Positions 33,744 to 42,384 of a stretch of 64,000 nt of DNA are shown here, piece by piece. The stretch comes from Burkholderia sp. S171 (GTDB taxonomy: Bacteria; Pseudomonadota; Gammaproteobacteria; Burkholderiales; Burkholderiaceae), in the NCBI RefSeq assembly GCF_009766085.1, contig NZ_LMUF01000007.1, positions 44,787 to 108,786 of the forward strand. Direction: 5' to 3'. Position 1 is the first letter of the stretch. Each line of letters opens with the position of its first letter. Made by a program: the position numbers and the translations under genes. Below the pieces are notes generated by a model. That model was not told the origin of the DNA. It ran no database searches and saw only the letters and a list, made by a program, of their open reading frames with translations.

Positions 33744-34134
33744 GAGCTTCCTGAAGACGTGCCGGCTCGGCGGCAGGTTGTAACTTGGGAGTATCGATGC
33801 GGATGGTCCTGCTCCGGCCCAATGATCTTAAGAGGCCAAAAGACGGCGCGCGTCGGAGCATTGTTTCGGGCGTGGCTTAATTGTTCCTTAATCCTCGCCC
33901 GACTGCGCGACCGGTGCAATGCAACAGCGAGGCGCTTGCGGTACGCGTGTGCCGTAGGCCAAGCAAGGGCCAACCAAGACGAATCGGTGTTCGCGGCATT
34001 GTGCCAGAGTGCGCGCACCGGGAACGAAAGGGAAGGCTGTCCGGTTTTTGCACGCGTCAAGCCCCCGGCTTTTCCCTAGTGCGGGCCACCCGGTTTGCGG
34101 GTCGTTTCGCTTTTATGTTTTAATGATCGATGAC
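33744..34134. other. Gap between the SbmA-like gene and the thiamine riboswitch
   Basis: About 390 bases between divergent units. No gene is recognisable. TTGCGG (34095-34100) and TTTAAT (34119-34124), 18 bases apart, lie just before the riboswitch and could be the thi promoter. Confidence 0.4.
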
Positions 34135-34247
34135 GAAACAGGGGTGCTTCGGCACGCGTCTGCCTCCTTGAAAGATCGGAGAAACGCGCGGCGAGGCTGA
34201 GAGAGTCCCTTTGCACCCGATCCGGGTAATACCGGCGAGGGAAGTTT
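34135..34247 (+). ncRNA. TPP riboswitch (THI element)
   Basis: Thiamine pyrophosphate-sensing aptamer in the leader of the thi genes. It has the conserved GGGGTGC start, CTGAGA at 34197-34202 and CCGGGTAATACCGG followed by CGAGGGA at 34222-34242. Between them is an extended P3 arm (CGCGT...CTCC / GGAG..ACGCG). A short stem (GGAAAC / GTTTCC) follows at about 34250, without a clear T-run, so control of translation or Rho-dependent termination is more likely than intrinsic termination. TPP binding should shut off thiO-S-G-E. Confidence 0.95.
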
Positions 34248-34467
34248 CCGGAAACCCCGCGTTTCCAGTTTCTTCCAGTATTTGGCTGGCACAGGAGCCG
34301 CAGGCAATGCGCTCCCGAGTCGCTTTCTCGCCGTGGTTTCGTCCCTGAAATATGTTTTGTGCGCCGCGCGTGCAACCAGGGTTCGAAACGGGCATTCCTC
34401 CCGATCTCGATTTCCGTGCTGTGTGCTCCGTGCGTTCTGCAGCGTCTGCTGAGGAGGCATCGTCATC

Positions 34468-35637
34468 GTGAACACCGTTGTGCATTCCCATTCCGCTATG
34501 CACGCCACGCATTCCCGCGCGTCCGGGCGGGACGATTTTGCCGTCGTGGGCGGCGGCTTGTGCGGGCGGCTGGTCGCCTGGCTGCTGGCGGGGGCGGGGC
34601 ACCGTGTGGCGCTGTACGACCGTGGCGACGCCGCCGGCACGCAATCGGCCGCATGGGTCGCAGCGGCAATGCTTGCGCCGCTCGCCGAGGCCGCGAGCGC
34701 TGAATTGCTGATCACTGAACTCGGAGCGGCGTCGCTTGAGCGCTGGCCGGGTTTTATCGCCGATATGCCGGAACCGGTGTTTTTCCAGCGCAATGGCACG
34801 CTGGTCGTCTGGCATGCCGGCGACCGCGCCGAGGCGCCGCTGTTCGAGCGCCGGTTGCGGGCGAATGCGCCTTCGGAACTGTTCCAGAACGGCTTCGTCA
34901 AGCTCTCCGGCGCGCAGGTCGCCGCGGCGGAACCGTCGCTCGGCACGCGTTTTCCGCAAGGCTGGCTGCTACCGAACGAAGGCCAGCTCGACAACCGGCA
35001 AGTGCTGACAGCGCTGGCCGCGGGGCTGGCCGAACGTAACGTCGATCTTCACTGGAATACGGTAATCGATACCCCGCCGGACGCGCGTTTCGTTATCGAT
35101 TGCCGGGGGCTCGGCGGCAAGCCGGCATGGCCCGCGTTAAGAGGTATTCGCGGCGAAGTGGCGCGTGTGCATGCGCCGGGTATCGGATTGACGCGGCCGG
35201 TGCGCTTGCTGCATCCGCGCTATCCGCTCTACATCGCGCCGAAACAGGACGACCTTTATGTGATCGGCGCAACCGAAGTGGAAGGGGAAGACATGTCGCC
35301 GATGACCGTGCGCTCAGCGCTCGAACTCCTGAGCGCGGCGTTCGCGGTGCATCCGGGTTTCGGCGAGGCGCGCATTCTCGAGCTCAATTCGCAATGCCGT
35401 CCGACGTTACCCGATCATCGTCCGGCGATTGTCTGGGATGGCGCACGAACTTTGCGGGTGAACGGGCTGTATCGACACGGTTATATGATCGCGCCCGAAG
35501 TCGCCGACACCGCCCGTGCGCTAGCCGAAGCGCTGCTCGGCGGCGCGATCACCGACCCGGATTCCTTCGACGACTGGCGCCGCCAAGCCCGCTGGCCCGC
35601 CTTGCTGCGCTGCGAACACGCGGCGCCCGTGCTTTGA
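34468..35637 (+). CDS. thiO: ThiO-like FAD-dependent glycine oxidase
   Basis: Flavin amine oxidase that supplies dehydroglycine for the thiazole ring of thiamine in organisms without ThiH. The 389-residue protein has the dinucleotide-binding motif VVGGGLCGRLVAWLLAGAG near the N-terminus, a middle substrate domain and the C-terminal GLYRHGYMIAPEVA that contacts flavin in the DAO family. GTG start with GAGGAGG at 34451-34457. The first 20 residues are not family-like and a downstream start is possible. First gene after the riboswitch; thiS follows after 8 bases. Confidence 0.9.
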   Translation: MNTVVHSHSAMHATHSRASGRDDFAVVGGGLCGRLVAWLLAGAGHRVALYDRGDAAGTQSAAWVAAAMLAPLAEAASAELLITELGAASLERWPGFIADMPEPVFFQRNGTLVVWHAGDRAEAPLFERRLRANAPSELFQNGFVKLSGAQVAAAEPSLGTRFPQGWLLPNEGQLDNRQVLTALAAGLAERNVDLHWNTVIDTPPDARFVIDCRGLGGKPAWPALRGIRGEVARVHAPGIGLTRPVRLLHPRYPLYIAPKQDDLYVIGATEVEGEDMSPMTVRSALELLSAAFAVHPGFGEARILELNSQCRPTLPDHRPAIVWDGARTLRVNGLYRHGYMIAPEVADTARALAEALLGGAITDPDSFDDWRRQARWPALLRCEHAAPVL

Positions 35638-35645
35638 CTTTCATC

Positions 35646-35843
35646 ATGAACATTCACATCAATCAGCAGCCTTTCTCCATGCCCGACGCGGCCACCGTCA
35701 CCGACGCCCTCGCGGCCTTCGGCGCAAAACCGCCGTTCGCCGTGGCACTGAACGGGCAATTCGTCGCGCGTGGCGAACACGCATCGAAGGCGCTTGCCGC
35801 CGGCGACAAACTTGACATCGTCTCGCCGGTCGCCGGCGGCTGA
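35646..35843 (+). CDS. thiS: Sulfur carrier protein ThiS
   Basis: Ubiquitin-like sulfur carrier, 65 residues, ending in the required Gly-Gly that is adenylated and thiocarboxylated to donate sulfur to the thiazole. The beta-grasp pattern (ININQQPF, VALNGQFV, DKLDIVSPVAGG) is clear. Start ATG 35646, in operon between thiO and thiG. Confidence 0.95.
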   Translation: MNIHINQQPFSMPDAATVTDALAAFGAKPPFAVALNGQFVARGEHASKALAAGDKLDIVSPVAGG

Positions 35844-35866
35844 GCGTAACTAACAGGAATCGAATC

Positions 35867-36679
35867 ATGACTTCCACCATCACCACAGCCGATACCCTCA
35901 CGCTCTACGGCACGTCGTTCCCGAGCCGGGTGCTGCTGGGAACGTCGCGCTATCCGTCGCTGCAATCGCTGTCGGATTCCATCGATGCCGCCCGTCCCGG
36001 CATGGTCACCGTCGCGCTGCGGCGGCAATCGAACACGGGCGAAGCCGGTTTCTTCGATGTCCTCAAGCGTCACGGCGTCGCGTTGCTGCCCAACACGGCC
36101 GGTTGCCAGACCGTGGACGAAGTGCTGACCACGGCGCGCATGGCGCGTGAACTCTTCGATACCCCGTGGCTGAAGCTTGAACTGATCGGCGACGACTACA
36201 CGCTGCAGCCCGATCCCATCGGCCTCGTGGAAGCGGCGGAAATCCTGATCCGCGAAGGTTTCAAAGTGCTGCCGTATTGCACGGAGGACCTGGTCATCGG
36301 CCGGCGTCTGCTTGATGTCGGCTGCGAGGCGTTGATGCCTTGGGGCGCGCCGATCGGAACCGGGAAAGGGGTGACGAATCCCTACGGATTGCGCACGCTG
36401 CGTGAGCGGCTGCCGGATGTGCCGCTTATCGTCGATGCGGGTCTTGGCGTGCCGTCGCATGCGTGTCAGGTGATGGAGTGGGGTTTCGACGGCGTGTTGC
36501 TGAACACGGCCGTCTCACAGGCGACGTTTCCGCCGCAGATGGCGCGTGCGTTTGCGTTGGGCGTCGAGGCGGGGCGGATGGCCTATCTCGCCGGGCCGAT
36601 GGCCGAGCGTGATAGCGCACAAGCGAGCACGCCGGTGGTCGGCATGCCGTTCTGGCATCAAGACGGGAGTGCTGCATGA
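35867..36679 (+). CDS. thiG: Thiazole synthase ThiG
   Basis: Forms the thiamine thiazole phosphate from DXP, dehydroglycine and ThiS-thiocarboxylate. The 270-residue TIM barrel carries LLGTSRYPSLQ, the VTVALRRQ strand, LLPNTAGCQT, WLKLELIGDD with the Schiff-base Lys, and the phosphate-binding AGLGVPSHACQVMEWGFDGVLLNTAVS (in two adjoining motifs). It overlaps thiE by ATGA. Confidence 0.97.
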   Translation: MTSTITTADTLTLYGTSFPSRVLLGTSRYPSLQSLSDSIDAARPGMVTVALRRQSNTGEAGFFDVLKRHGVALLPNTAGCQTVDEVLTTARMARELFDTPWLKLELIGDDYTLQPDPIGLVEAAEILIREGFKVLPYCTEDLVIGRRLLDVGCEALMPWGAPIGTGKGVTNPYGLRTLRERLPDVPLIVDAGLGVPSHACQVMEWGFDGVLLNTAVSQATFPPQMARAFALGVEAGRMAYLAGPMAERDSAQASTPVVGMPFWHQDGSAA

Positions 36680-37743
36680 GTATGGTGTTGCTGGATAAGG
36701 AAGTATTTTGGCCCCCCGCCGATGAACTGCTGGAAGCCGCCGAGCGAATCCGGCGGCGGCTGGGCGAGTGGCCGGCGGGATCGAAGCAATGGCGCATTTG
36801 CCTGAGCGAACCGGATCATCCGCGCTCGGGTGATTTGATCGTAGGCTCAGGCGTTAAGCCGTTGCCGGAGGGAGTCGGGCGGCTGGAAGTAGATCCGGGC
36901 CGGGCGACGCTACATTTAGATAACGTCGACTACGCGCTGCAGGGCGAATGGTCGGATGATTGGCCGGCCGCGCTGGCCGCGTTCCTTGATTGTGGTTTTG
37001 AGCCCCACGACGCGCTGGTGCTGGCGCTTGCATGGCGCCCGGCCAATCTGGACCAACTCGATGCGTGGCCCGTCGATTTTTTCACGTTCCCGAAGGTCGC
37101 AAATTTGCCGGCGCCGCCTTCAAAGCCTTTCCCCCAATGCCCGGACAGGCTGGGCCTATATCCTGTCCTGCCGAGTGCGGATTGGGTTGAACGCGTTCTC
37201 GACCAGGGCGTCCAAACGGCGCAATTACGCCGCAAGACTACCGATTCCGGCGATCTGAAGCAGGAAATCGAACGGTCGGTGGCTGCGGGCGCGAAGCACA
37301 AGGCGCAGCTTTTTATCAACGATCATTGGCAGGAAGCGATCAAGGCGGGCGCGTACGGCGTGCATCTCGGGCAGGAAGACGTCGAGACGGCCGACCTGAA
37401 CGCAATCGCCGAAGCGGGCTTACGCCTGGGCCTGTCGACGCATGGCTACTATGAAATGCTCAAGGCGCTGCATTTCAAGCCGAGCTATCTCGCGCTCGGC
37501 GCGGTGTTCCCGACCACGACGAAAATCATGCCGACGGCGCCACAAGGTGTGTCGCGTTTGGCGCGTTATGTGCACTTGCTCGACGGCATCGTGCCGCTCG
37601 TTGCAATTGGCGGCATCAACGGCCCGGTTTTGCGACAAATTATGTCAACCGGCGTCGGAAGCGCAGCAGTCGTGCGGGCCGTTACAGAAGCACCGGATCT
37701 GGCGGCCGCCATTTCTGCGCTGCAACAGGAATTCGGGCGATAA
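36676..37743 (+). CDS. thiE: Thiamine phosphate synthase ThiE with a long N-terminal extension
   Basis: Couples HMP pyrophosphate and thiazole phosphate to thiamine phosphate. Residues about 157-355 form the ThiE barrel: LGLYPVLPSADW, LFINDHWQEAI, GVHLGQED, GAVFPTTTKIM and VAIGGIN. Residues 1-155 have no counterpart in typical ThiE of about 210 residues. They are acidic/hydrophobic, with a segment that recalls a degraded kinase-like or barrel fold (ALQGEWSDDWPAALAAFLDCG; DALVLALAWRPANLDQLDAW), but I cannot name the domain. Similar long ThiE proteins are known in this bacterial group. Last gene of the thi operon. Confidence 0.92.
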   Translation: MSMVLLDKEVFWPPADELLEAAERIRRRLGEWPAGSKQWRICLSEPDHPRSGDLIVGSGVKPLPEGVGRLEVDPGRATLHLDNVDYALQGEWSDDWPAALAAFLDCGFEPHDALVLALAWRPANLDQLDAWPVDFFTFPKVANLPAPPSKPFPQCPDRLGLYPVLPSADWVERVLDQGVQTAQLRRKTTDSGDLKQEIERSVAAGAKHKAQLFINDHWQEAIKAGAYGVHLGQEDVETADLNAIAEAGLRLGLSTHGYYEMLKALHFKPSYLALGAVFPTTTKIMPTAPQGVSRLARYVHLLDGIVPLVAIGGINGPVLRQIMSTGVGSAAVVRAVTEAPDLAAAISALQQEFGR

Positions 37744-37820
37744 TGGCCCGGATTCGGAAAAAAATTCAGCCGTTCAACCAGTCGGAAAGGGCCGCCACGA
37801 CACCTGTTGCGTAGAGGCCC

Positions 37821-37826
37821 TATAAT
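37821..37826 (+). promoter_or_regulatory. Candidate -10 element for the mla operon
   Basis: A perfect TATAAT lies 34 bases before the mlaF GTG. No good -35 is visible at 16-18 bases upstream, so it is only a candidate. Confidence 0.4.
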
Positions 37827-37859
37827 CCGGCCTCTTGCGTAAAAGGATTGTCAGCCCCC

Positions 37860-38678
37860 GTGTCAGCTCCTCCCGAGACCTTGCTAGAGCTTCGCGACGT
37901 CGATTTCGGCTACGGCGACCGGCTCGTATTATCGAACCTGAACATGCGCTTTAAGCGCGGTCAGGTCGTGGCTGTCATGGGCGGTTCCGGCTGTGGCAAG
38001 ACGACCGTGCTGCGCTTGATCGGCGGGTTGGTGAAGGCTAAACGCGGCCAGGTGTTGTTCGGCGGCAAGGACGTCGGCACCCAGACGCGCGACGGCCTTT
38101 ACGAGCTTCGCCGCAAAATGGGCATGCTGTTCCAGTTCGGCGCGCTGTTCACCGACCAATCCGTATTCGATAACGTCGCGTTCCCGCTGCGCGAACACAC
38201 CGATCTCCCCGAAGAACTCCTGCGTGACCTCGTGCTGATGAAACTCAACGCGGTCGGTTTGCGCGGTGCGCGTGATCTCGCGCCGTCGGAGATATCGGGT
38301 GGGATGGCTCGCCGCGTGGCGCTTGCCCGCGCTATTGCGCTGGATCCCGAATTGATGATGTACGACGAGCCGTTTGCCGGTCTCGATCCCATTTCGCTCG
38401 GCATCACGGCTGCTTTGATCCGCACGCTGAACAGTGCGCTCGGCGCCACGTCCATTCTGGTGACGCACGACGTGCCGGAATCGTTCGCCATTGCCGATTA
38501 TGTGTATTTCATCGCGAATGGCGGCGTTTTGGCTGAAGGCACGCCGGCTGAGTTGCGGGCGTCGCAGGATCCGTCGATTCGGCAATTTATCGACGGTACG
38601 CCGGACGGGCCGTTCAAATTTCACTATCCAAGCACGTCGCCGCTGGCGGCGGACTTTGGACTGGGAGCAAAGCCATGA
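37860..38678 (+). CDS. mlaF: Phospholipid transport ATP-binding protein MlaF
   Basis: ATPase of the MlaFEDB inner-membrane complex that moves phospholipids between the membranes to keep the outer leaflet free of them. The 272-residue product has Walker A GGSGCGKTT, the Mla-type signature ISGGMARRVALARAIAL, Walker B LMMYDEPFAGLDPI and HDVPESFAIADY. GTG 37860 begins the conserved SAPPETLLELRDV; a TTG at 37848 lies too close to the AAGGA. It overlaps mlaE by ATGA. Confidence 0.94.
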   Translation: MSAPPETLLELRDVDFGYGDRLVLSNLNMRFKRGQVVAVMGGSGCGKTTVLRLIGGLVKAKRGQVLFGGKDVGTQTRDGLYELRRKMGMLFQFGALFTDQSVFDNVAFPLREHTDLPEELLRDLVLMKLNAVGLRGARDLAPSEISGGMARRVALARAIALDPELMMYDEPFAGLDPISLGITAALIRTLNSALGATSILVTHDVPESFAIADYVYFIANGGVLAEGTPAELRASQDPSIRQFIDGTPDGPFKFHYPSTSPLAADFGLGAKP

Positions 38679-39442
38679 TCAGCGCCATCGGACGGTCGGT
38701 GCTCGGCAGCTTCGGCACTATTGGTTACGCCACGCGCATGTTCCTGCGCCTGGTCGTCGAATTCTTTCCGTTGATGCGCCGGCCGCGCCTTGTCACGAAA
38801 CAGATCCTGTTTGTCGGTAATTATTCGCTGTTGATCATCGCGGTGTCGGGCTTGTTCGTGGGTTTCGTGCTCGGTTTGCAGGGTTATCTCACCCTTAACC
38901 GATACGGCTCCGAGCAAGCGCTCGGCCTCCTGGTCGCGCTGTCGCTGGTGCGCGAACTCGGGCCGGTGGTGACCGCGTTGCTGTTCGCGGGCCGCGCGGG
39001 GACGTCGCTGACGGCCGAGATCGGCCTGATGAAAGCCGGCGAGCAGCTCACCGCCATGGAAATGATGGCCGTCGATCCGCTCAAGGTGGTGGTCGCGCCG
39101 CGCTTCTGGGCGGGCATCATCGCCATGCCGGTTCTGGCCGCCATTTTCAGCGCGGTCGGCATTTTCGGTGGTTATGTGGTCGGCGTGCTGATGATCGGCG
39201 TGGATTCGGGCGCGTTCTGGTCCCAGATGCAAGGCGGCATCGACGTATGGAGCGACGTAGGCAACGGCGTGATCAAGAGCCTGGTGTTCGGCTTCGCCGT
39301 CACGTTCATTGCGTTGTTCCAGGGTTATGAAGCCCAGCCGACGCCGGAAGGCGTGTCGCGCGCGACCACGAAAACGGTGGTGTACGGGTCGCTCGCCGTG
39401 CTCGGGCTGGATTTCCTGCTGACCGCGCTGATGTTCAACTGA
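38675..39442 (+). CDS. mlaE: Phospholipid transport permease MlaE
   Basis: Permease of the Mla complex, 255 residues. It has the MlaE core SLVRELGPVVTALLFAGRAGTSLTAEIG (spread over two neighbouring helices), EQLTAMEMMAVDPLKVVVAPRF and the C-terminal GVSRATTKTVV. About five or six membrane segments. Coupled to mlaF. Confidence 0.95.
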   Translation: MISAIGRSVLGSFGTIGYATRMFLRLVVEFFPLMRRPRLVTKQILFVGNYSLLIIAVSGLFVGFVLGLQGYLTLNRYGSEQALGLLVALSLVRELGPVVTALLFAGRAGTSLTAEIGLMKAGEQLTAMEMMAVDPLKVVVAPRFWAGIIAMPVLAAIFSAVGIFGGYVVGVLMIGVDSGAFWSQMQGGIDVWSDVGNGVIKSLVFGFAVTFIALFQGYEAQPTPEGVSRATTKTVVYGSLAVLGLDFLLTALMFN

Positions 39443-39560
39443 CTACTCCGGGCGGAATCGCGGCGCTCGTTGCGTGGCGATTCGGTTCACCGGTTCGTGG
39501 ACGTTGTGAAGGGCACAGTCCTTCACACAAAAAACTGCGACAAGATTCTTTGGGAAGACG

Positions 39561-40124
39561 ATGAAAAAGACTGCTGCTCTCGACTTTTGGGTCGGCCTCT
39601 TCGTGGTGCTGGGCTTCGTAGCGCTGTTATTCCTTGCGTTGAAAGCGGGCAACATGAGTTCGCTGTCGTTTCAGCCGACCTACCCGGTCAAGCTGAAATT
39701 CGACAATATCGGCGGACTGAAGCCGCGCGCGCCGGTGAAGAGCGCGGGCGTGACGGTCGGCCGCGTGGATTCGATCGGTTTTGACCAGAACACGTATCAG
39801 GCGTTGGTCACCATCAATCTCGACAAGCAATATCAGTTTCCGAAGGATTCGTCCGCGAAGATCCTGACGTCGGGCTTGCTCGGCGAGCAGTACATCGGCC
39901 TGGAGCCGGGCGGCGACGACCAGATGCTCAAAGCGGGCGACACCATTTCGATGACGCAATCGGCGGTTGTTCTTGAGAATTTGATCGGGCAGTTCCTGTA
40001 CAACAAGGCGGCGGATTCGGGCGCATCAAAGAGCCCCGCAACGCCGGCTGCACCTGCCGCCCCCGCGGCGCCTGCATTCCCGGGCGCCGCGAGCGCGATG
40101 GGTGCGAGCGCGGCTGCTCAGTGA
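39561..40124 (+). CDS. mlaD: Phospholipid transport protein MlaD (MCE domain)
   Basis: Single MCE-domain protein that forms the hexameric ring on MlaE. The 187 residues have one N-terminal membrane helix (about 8-28), the MCE core (YPVKLKFDNIGGLKPRAPVK; AGVTVGRVDSIGF; SGLLGEQYIGLEPGG) and a hydrophobic SAVVLENLIGQFLYN segment that builds the central channel. The C-terminal 35 residues are an Ala/Pro-rich low-complexity tail. Confidence 0.95.
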   Translation: MKKTAALDFWVGLFVVLGFVALLFLALKAGNMSSLSFQPTYPVKLKFDNIGGLKPRAPVKSAGVTVGRVDSIGFDQNTYQALVTINLDKQYQFPKDSSAKILTSGLLGEQYIGLEPGGDDQMLKAGDTISMTQSAVVLENLIGQFLYNKAADSGASKSPATPAAPAAPAAPAFPGAASAMGASAAAQ

Positions 40125-40221
40125 GCCGCGCCGGGTAATTCCAGATTCCAGGCAGTCGAAGGCAAGCCGATCTCGCAGTACGGGCCGGCCTTCGGGTCAG
40201 CATCAATAAGGAGAAAAACAA

Positions 40222-41136
40222 ATGCAGGCAATGCGCATAAGTAGCGCGGCTGTGATGGTCGCGGTGGCGGTGCTTGCCGGGTGTGCAACCGTCACCACGC
40301 CGACCAAGGGCGATCCGTTCGAAAGTTACAACCGGACGATGTTCACGATCAACGACAAGATCGATGAAGTCGCGCTCAAGCCGATTGCGAAGGGCTACGT
40401 GTACGTTACGCCGCAGCCGGTGCGCGACAGCGTCACGAACTTCTTTGGCAATATCGGCGATATTTATACGGCTGCGAACAATCTGGTGCAGTTGAAGATT
40501 GCAGACGGCGTGTCGGACATCATGCGCGTGGTGATGAACTCGATCTTCGGCGTGGCGGGCTTGTTCGACGTGGCGAGTGTTGCCGGGCTACCGAAGCACA
40601 CCCAGGACTTTGGCTTGACGCTCGGCCATTACGGCGTGCCCGCGGGTCCGTATGTCGTGTTGCCGTTGCTGGGACCCAGCACGGTGCGCGATACAGCGGG
40701 CACGGTTGTCGATTATTTCGGCAGCGTGACGAGCTATGTGGATCCGACCTGGTTCCGCACCACGCTCTTTGGCGTGCAACTGGTCAACACGCGGGCTAAC
40801 CTGCTGGGCGCCGGCGATGTGCTGTCAGGTGCTGCGCTCGACAAATATTCGTTCATTCGCAATGCGTATCTGCAACGCCGTCAGTACCTGATTAGCGGCA
40901 ATAACGGAACGAGCGACAGCAACGACGCTCTGCCGAAGTACGAAGATGTAGACAGTACCCCGGCAGCAGGCGCGGCGCCTGCTTCAGCAACCACAGCGGC
41001 GCCGGTTGCGTCGGCCTCGGGACCGGTAGCGGCCTCCGATGCGGCTGCCGCGAGCGAGCCCGGCGCGACTTCAGTGCGGCCGGACCAGATGGTGCCTCCG
41101 CGAATTCCGTCATTCCCGTCGTTCAAGCTGCGTTAG
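40222..41136 (+). CDS. mlaA: Outer-membrane lipoprotein MlaA (VacJ)
   Basis: Lipoprotein in complex with porin that removes misplaced phospholipids from the outer leaflet. The 304-residue precursor has a lipobox (LAGC, Cys at about residue 19), then DPFESYNRTMFTINDKIDE, the conserved MlaA opening, RVVMNSIFGVAGLFDVAS and GHYGVPAGPYVVLPLLGPSTVRD. The last about 70 residues are Ala/Ser/Pro-rich. RBS AAGGAGA before the ATG at 40222. Placed between mlaD and mlaC, whereas in E. coli mlaA is elsewhere on the chromosome. Confidence 0.95.
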   Translation: MQAMRISSAAVMVAVAVLAGCATVTTPTKGDPFESYNRTMFTINDKIDEVALKPIAKGYVYVTPQPVRDSVTNFFGNIGDIYTAANNLVQLKIADGVSDIMRVVMNSIFGVAGLFDVASVAGLPKHTQDFGLTLGHYGVPAGPYVVLPLLGPSTVRDTAGTVVDYFGSVTSYVDPTWFRTTLFGVQLVNTRANLLGAGDVLSGAALDKYSFIRNAYLQRRQYLISGNNGTSDSNDALPKYEDVDSTPAAGAAPASATTAAPVASASGPVAASDAAAASEPGATSVRPDQMVPPRIPSFPSFKLR

Positions 41137-41267
41137 GGTGCTTTAAGCGCGCAAGATGACGGCCCGGTAATATAACGAAAGCATTTCGATGGCTGAATGG
41201 GCGTGGGAGATGAACTCATGCTGAACACCACGCTCAAACTCAGGCCACTTTTTTTGCAGAGTCCGTA

Positions 41268-41897
41268 ATGAAAAAACTATTTCTACTTCCCCTGTTTGCT
41301 GTGTTGATGGCGTTTTGCAGCGGTGCGTTCGCGCAGGCTGCCGACATGTCCACCCCGGACGGGCTGGTCAAGACGGTAACGTCGCAAGTGCTCGACCAGA
41401 TCAAGGCTGACAAGCAGATCCAGTCGGGCAACATCACGCGCATCACGCAACTGGTGAACGAGAAGATCCTGCCGTACACGGACTTCACGCGTACCACGCG
41501 TCTCGTGATGGGACGCAACTGGAACACGGCTACGCCGCAGCAGCAGAAAGACATCGTCGAGCAATTCAAGATGCTGCTGATCCGCACGTATTCGGGTGCG
41601 CTGGCGCAGGTTCGCGATCAACAGGTTCAATACAAGCCGTTCCGCGCAGATCCGAGCGACACCGACGTGGTGGTGCGTTCGGTGGTGCTGAACAACGGTT
41701 CGCCGATCGAACTCGACTACCGTCTGTACAAGACGCCGCAGGGCTGGAAGGTCTATGACATCAACGTCCTGGGCGCGTGGCTGATCCAGGCTTACCAGCA
41801 GCAGTTCAACGAGCAGATCCAGCAACACGGCGTGGACGGGCTGGTGCAATTCCTCACGCAGCGTAACCAGCAACTGGCGAGCGGCAAGGCATCGTGA
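41268..41897 (+). CDS. mlaC: Periplasmic phospholipid carrier MlaC
   Basis: Soluble shuttle that carries phospholipid between MlaA and MlaD. The 209-residue precursor has a Sec signal (about 1-24, AQA) and the MlaC/Ttg2 fold: ILPYTDFTRTTRLVMGRNW, QKDIVEQFKMLLIRTYSGAL and GWKVYDINVLGAWLIQAYQQQF. It overlaps mlaB by ATGA-like GTGA. Confidence 0.95.
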   Translation: MKKLFLLPLFAVLMAFCSGAFAQAADMSTPDGLVKTVTSQVLDQIKADKQIQSGNITRITQLVNEKILPYTDFTRTTRLVMGRNWNTATPQQQKDIVEQFKMLLIRTYSGALAQVRDQQVQYKPFRADPSDTDVVVRSVVLNNGSPIELDYRLYKTPQGWKVYDINVLGAWLIQAYQQQFNEQIQQHGVDGLVQFLTQRNQQLASGKAS

Positions 41898-42163
41898 GTC
41901 GCTTCGAAACCGCCGCGACGCTCACGCACGAGAGCGCAAGAAGCGCGCTCGACGCAGGTTTGTCGCGGATCGCCGCCGGCGCAACCGAAGTGGATTGCGC
42001 GTCGCTCAAGCAATTCGATTCGTCGGCGCTCGCCGTGCTGCTCGCATGGCAGCGCGCGGCGTCGTCGCGCGGTGCGGCGCTCACGGTTGTCAACCTTCCC
42101 TCCGGGCTTGCCAGTCTCGCGCAAGCCTATGGCGTCGATACGCTCCTCACCTTCCGACATTGA
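41894..42163 (+). CDS. mlaB: STAS-domain protein MlaB
   Basis: Small cytoplasmic STAS protein that stabilises MlaF. The 89 residues show the STAS core with VDCASLKQFDSSALAVLLAW, including the Ser pair at the conserved helix start. GTG start overlaps the mlaC stop. It completes a full mlaFEDACB set. Confidence 0.92.
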   Translation: MSRFETAATLTHESARSALDAGLSRIAAGATEVDCASLKQFDSSALAVLLAWQRAASSRGAALTVVNLPSGLASLAQAYGVDTLLTFRH

Positions 42164-42183
42164 TCCTGTCCCGCTGAATCACC

Positions 42184-42212
42184 GGCGCGTTTCGATATCC
42201 ATCGAACGCGCC
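42184..42212 (+). terminator. Hairpin after mlaB
   Basis: GGCGCGTTTCGAT (42184-42196) pairs with ATCGAACGCGCC (42201-42212) with one bulged T and a 4-base loop. What follows (TTGCAGGGTTTGCAGGG, a small tandem repeat) is not a clean T-run, so termination is only likely. Confidence 0.45.
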
Positions 42213-42273
42213 TTGCAGGGTTTGCAGGGTTGTTCTGGACTCGCTTGTCGGCGAACCTCCACCCCGTTTGGCC

Positions 42274-42279
42274 TATAAT
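42274..42279 (+). promoter_or_regulatory. Candidate -10 element for the YadGH-like ABC operon
   Basis: A perfect TATAAT about 105 bases before the ABC ATPase start, between the mlaB hairpin and the next operon. No clear -35 at normal spacing. Confidence 0.35.
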
Positions 42280-42384
42280 CAACCGTTTTTTCGGCCTGCT
42301 ATCCGCCTTTCACTTCTGTAAAGGCCGATTCCGGTTCCGATCCGCACACATCGAGGCGCAGCCCCGCCGGCGCGCGCACAAGTC

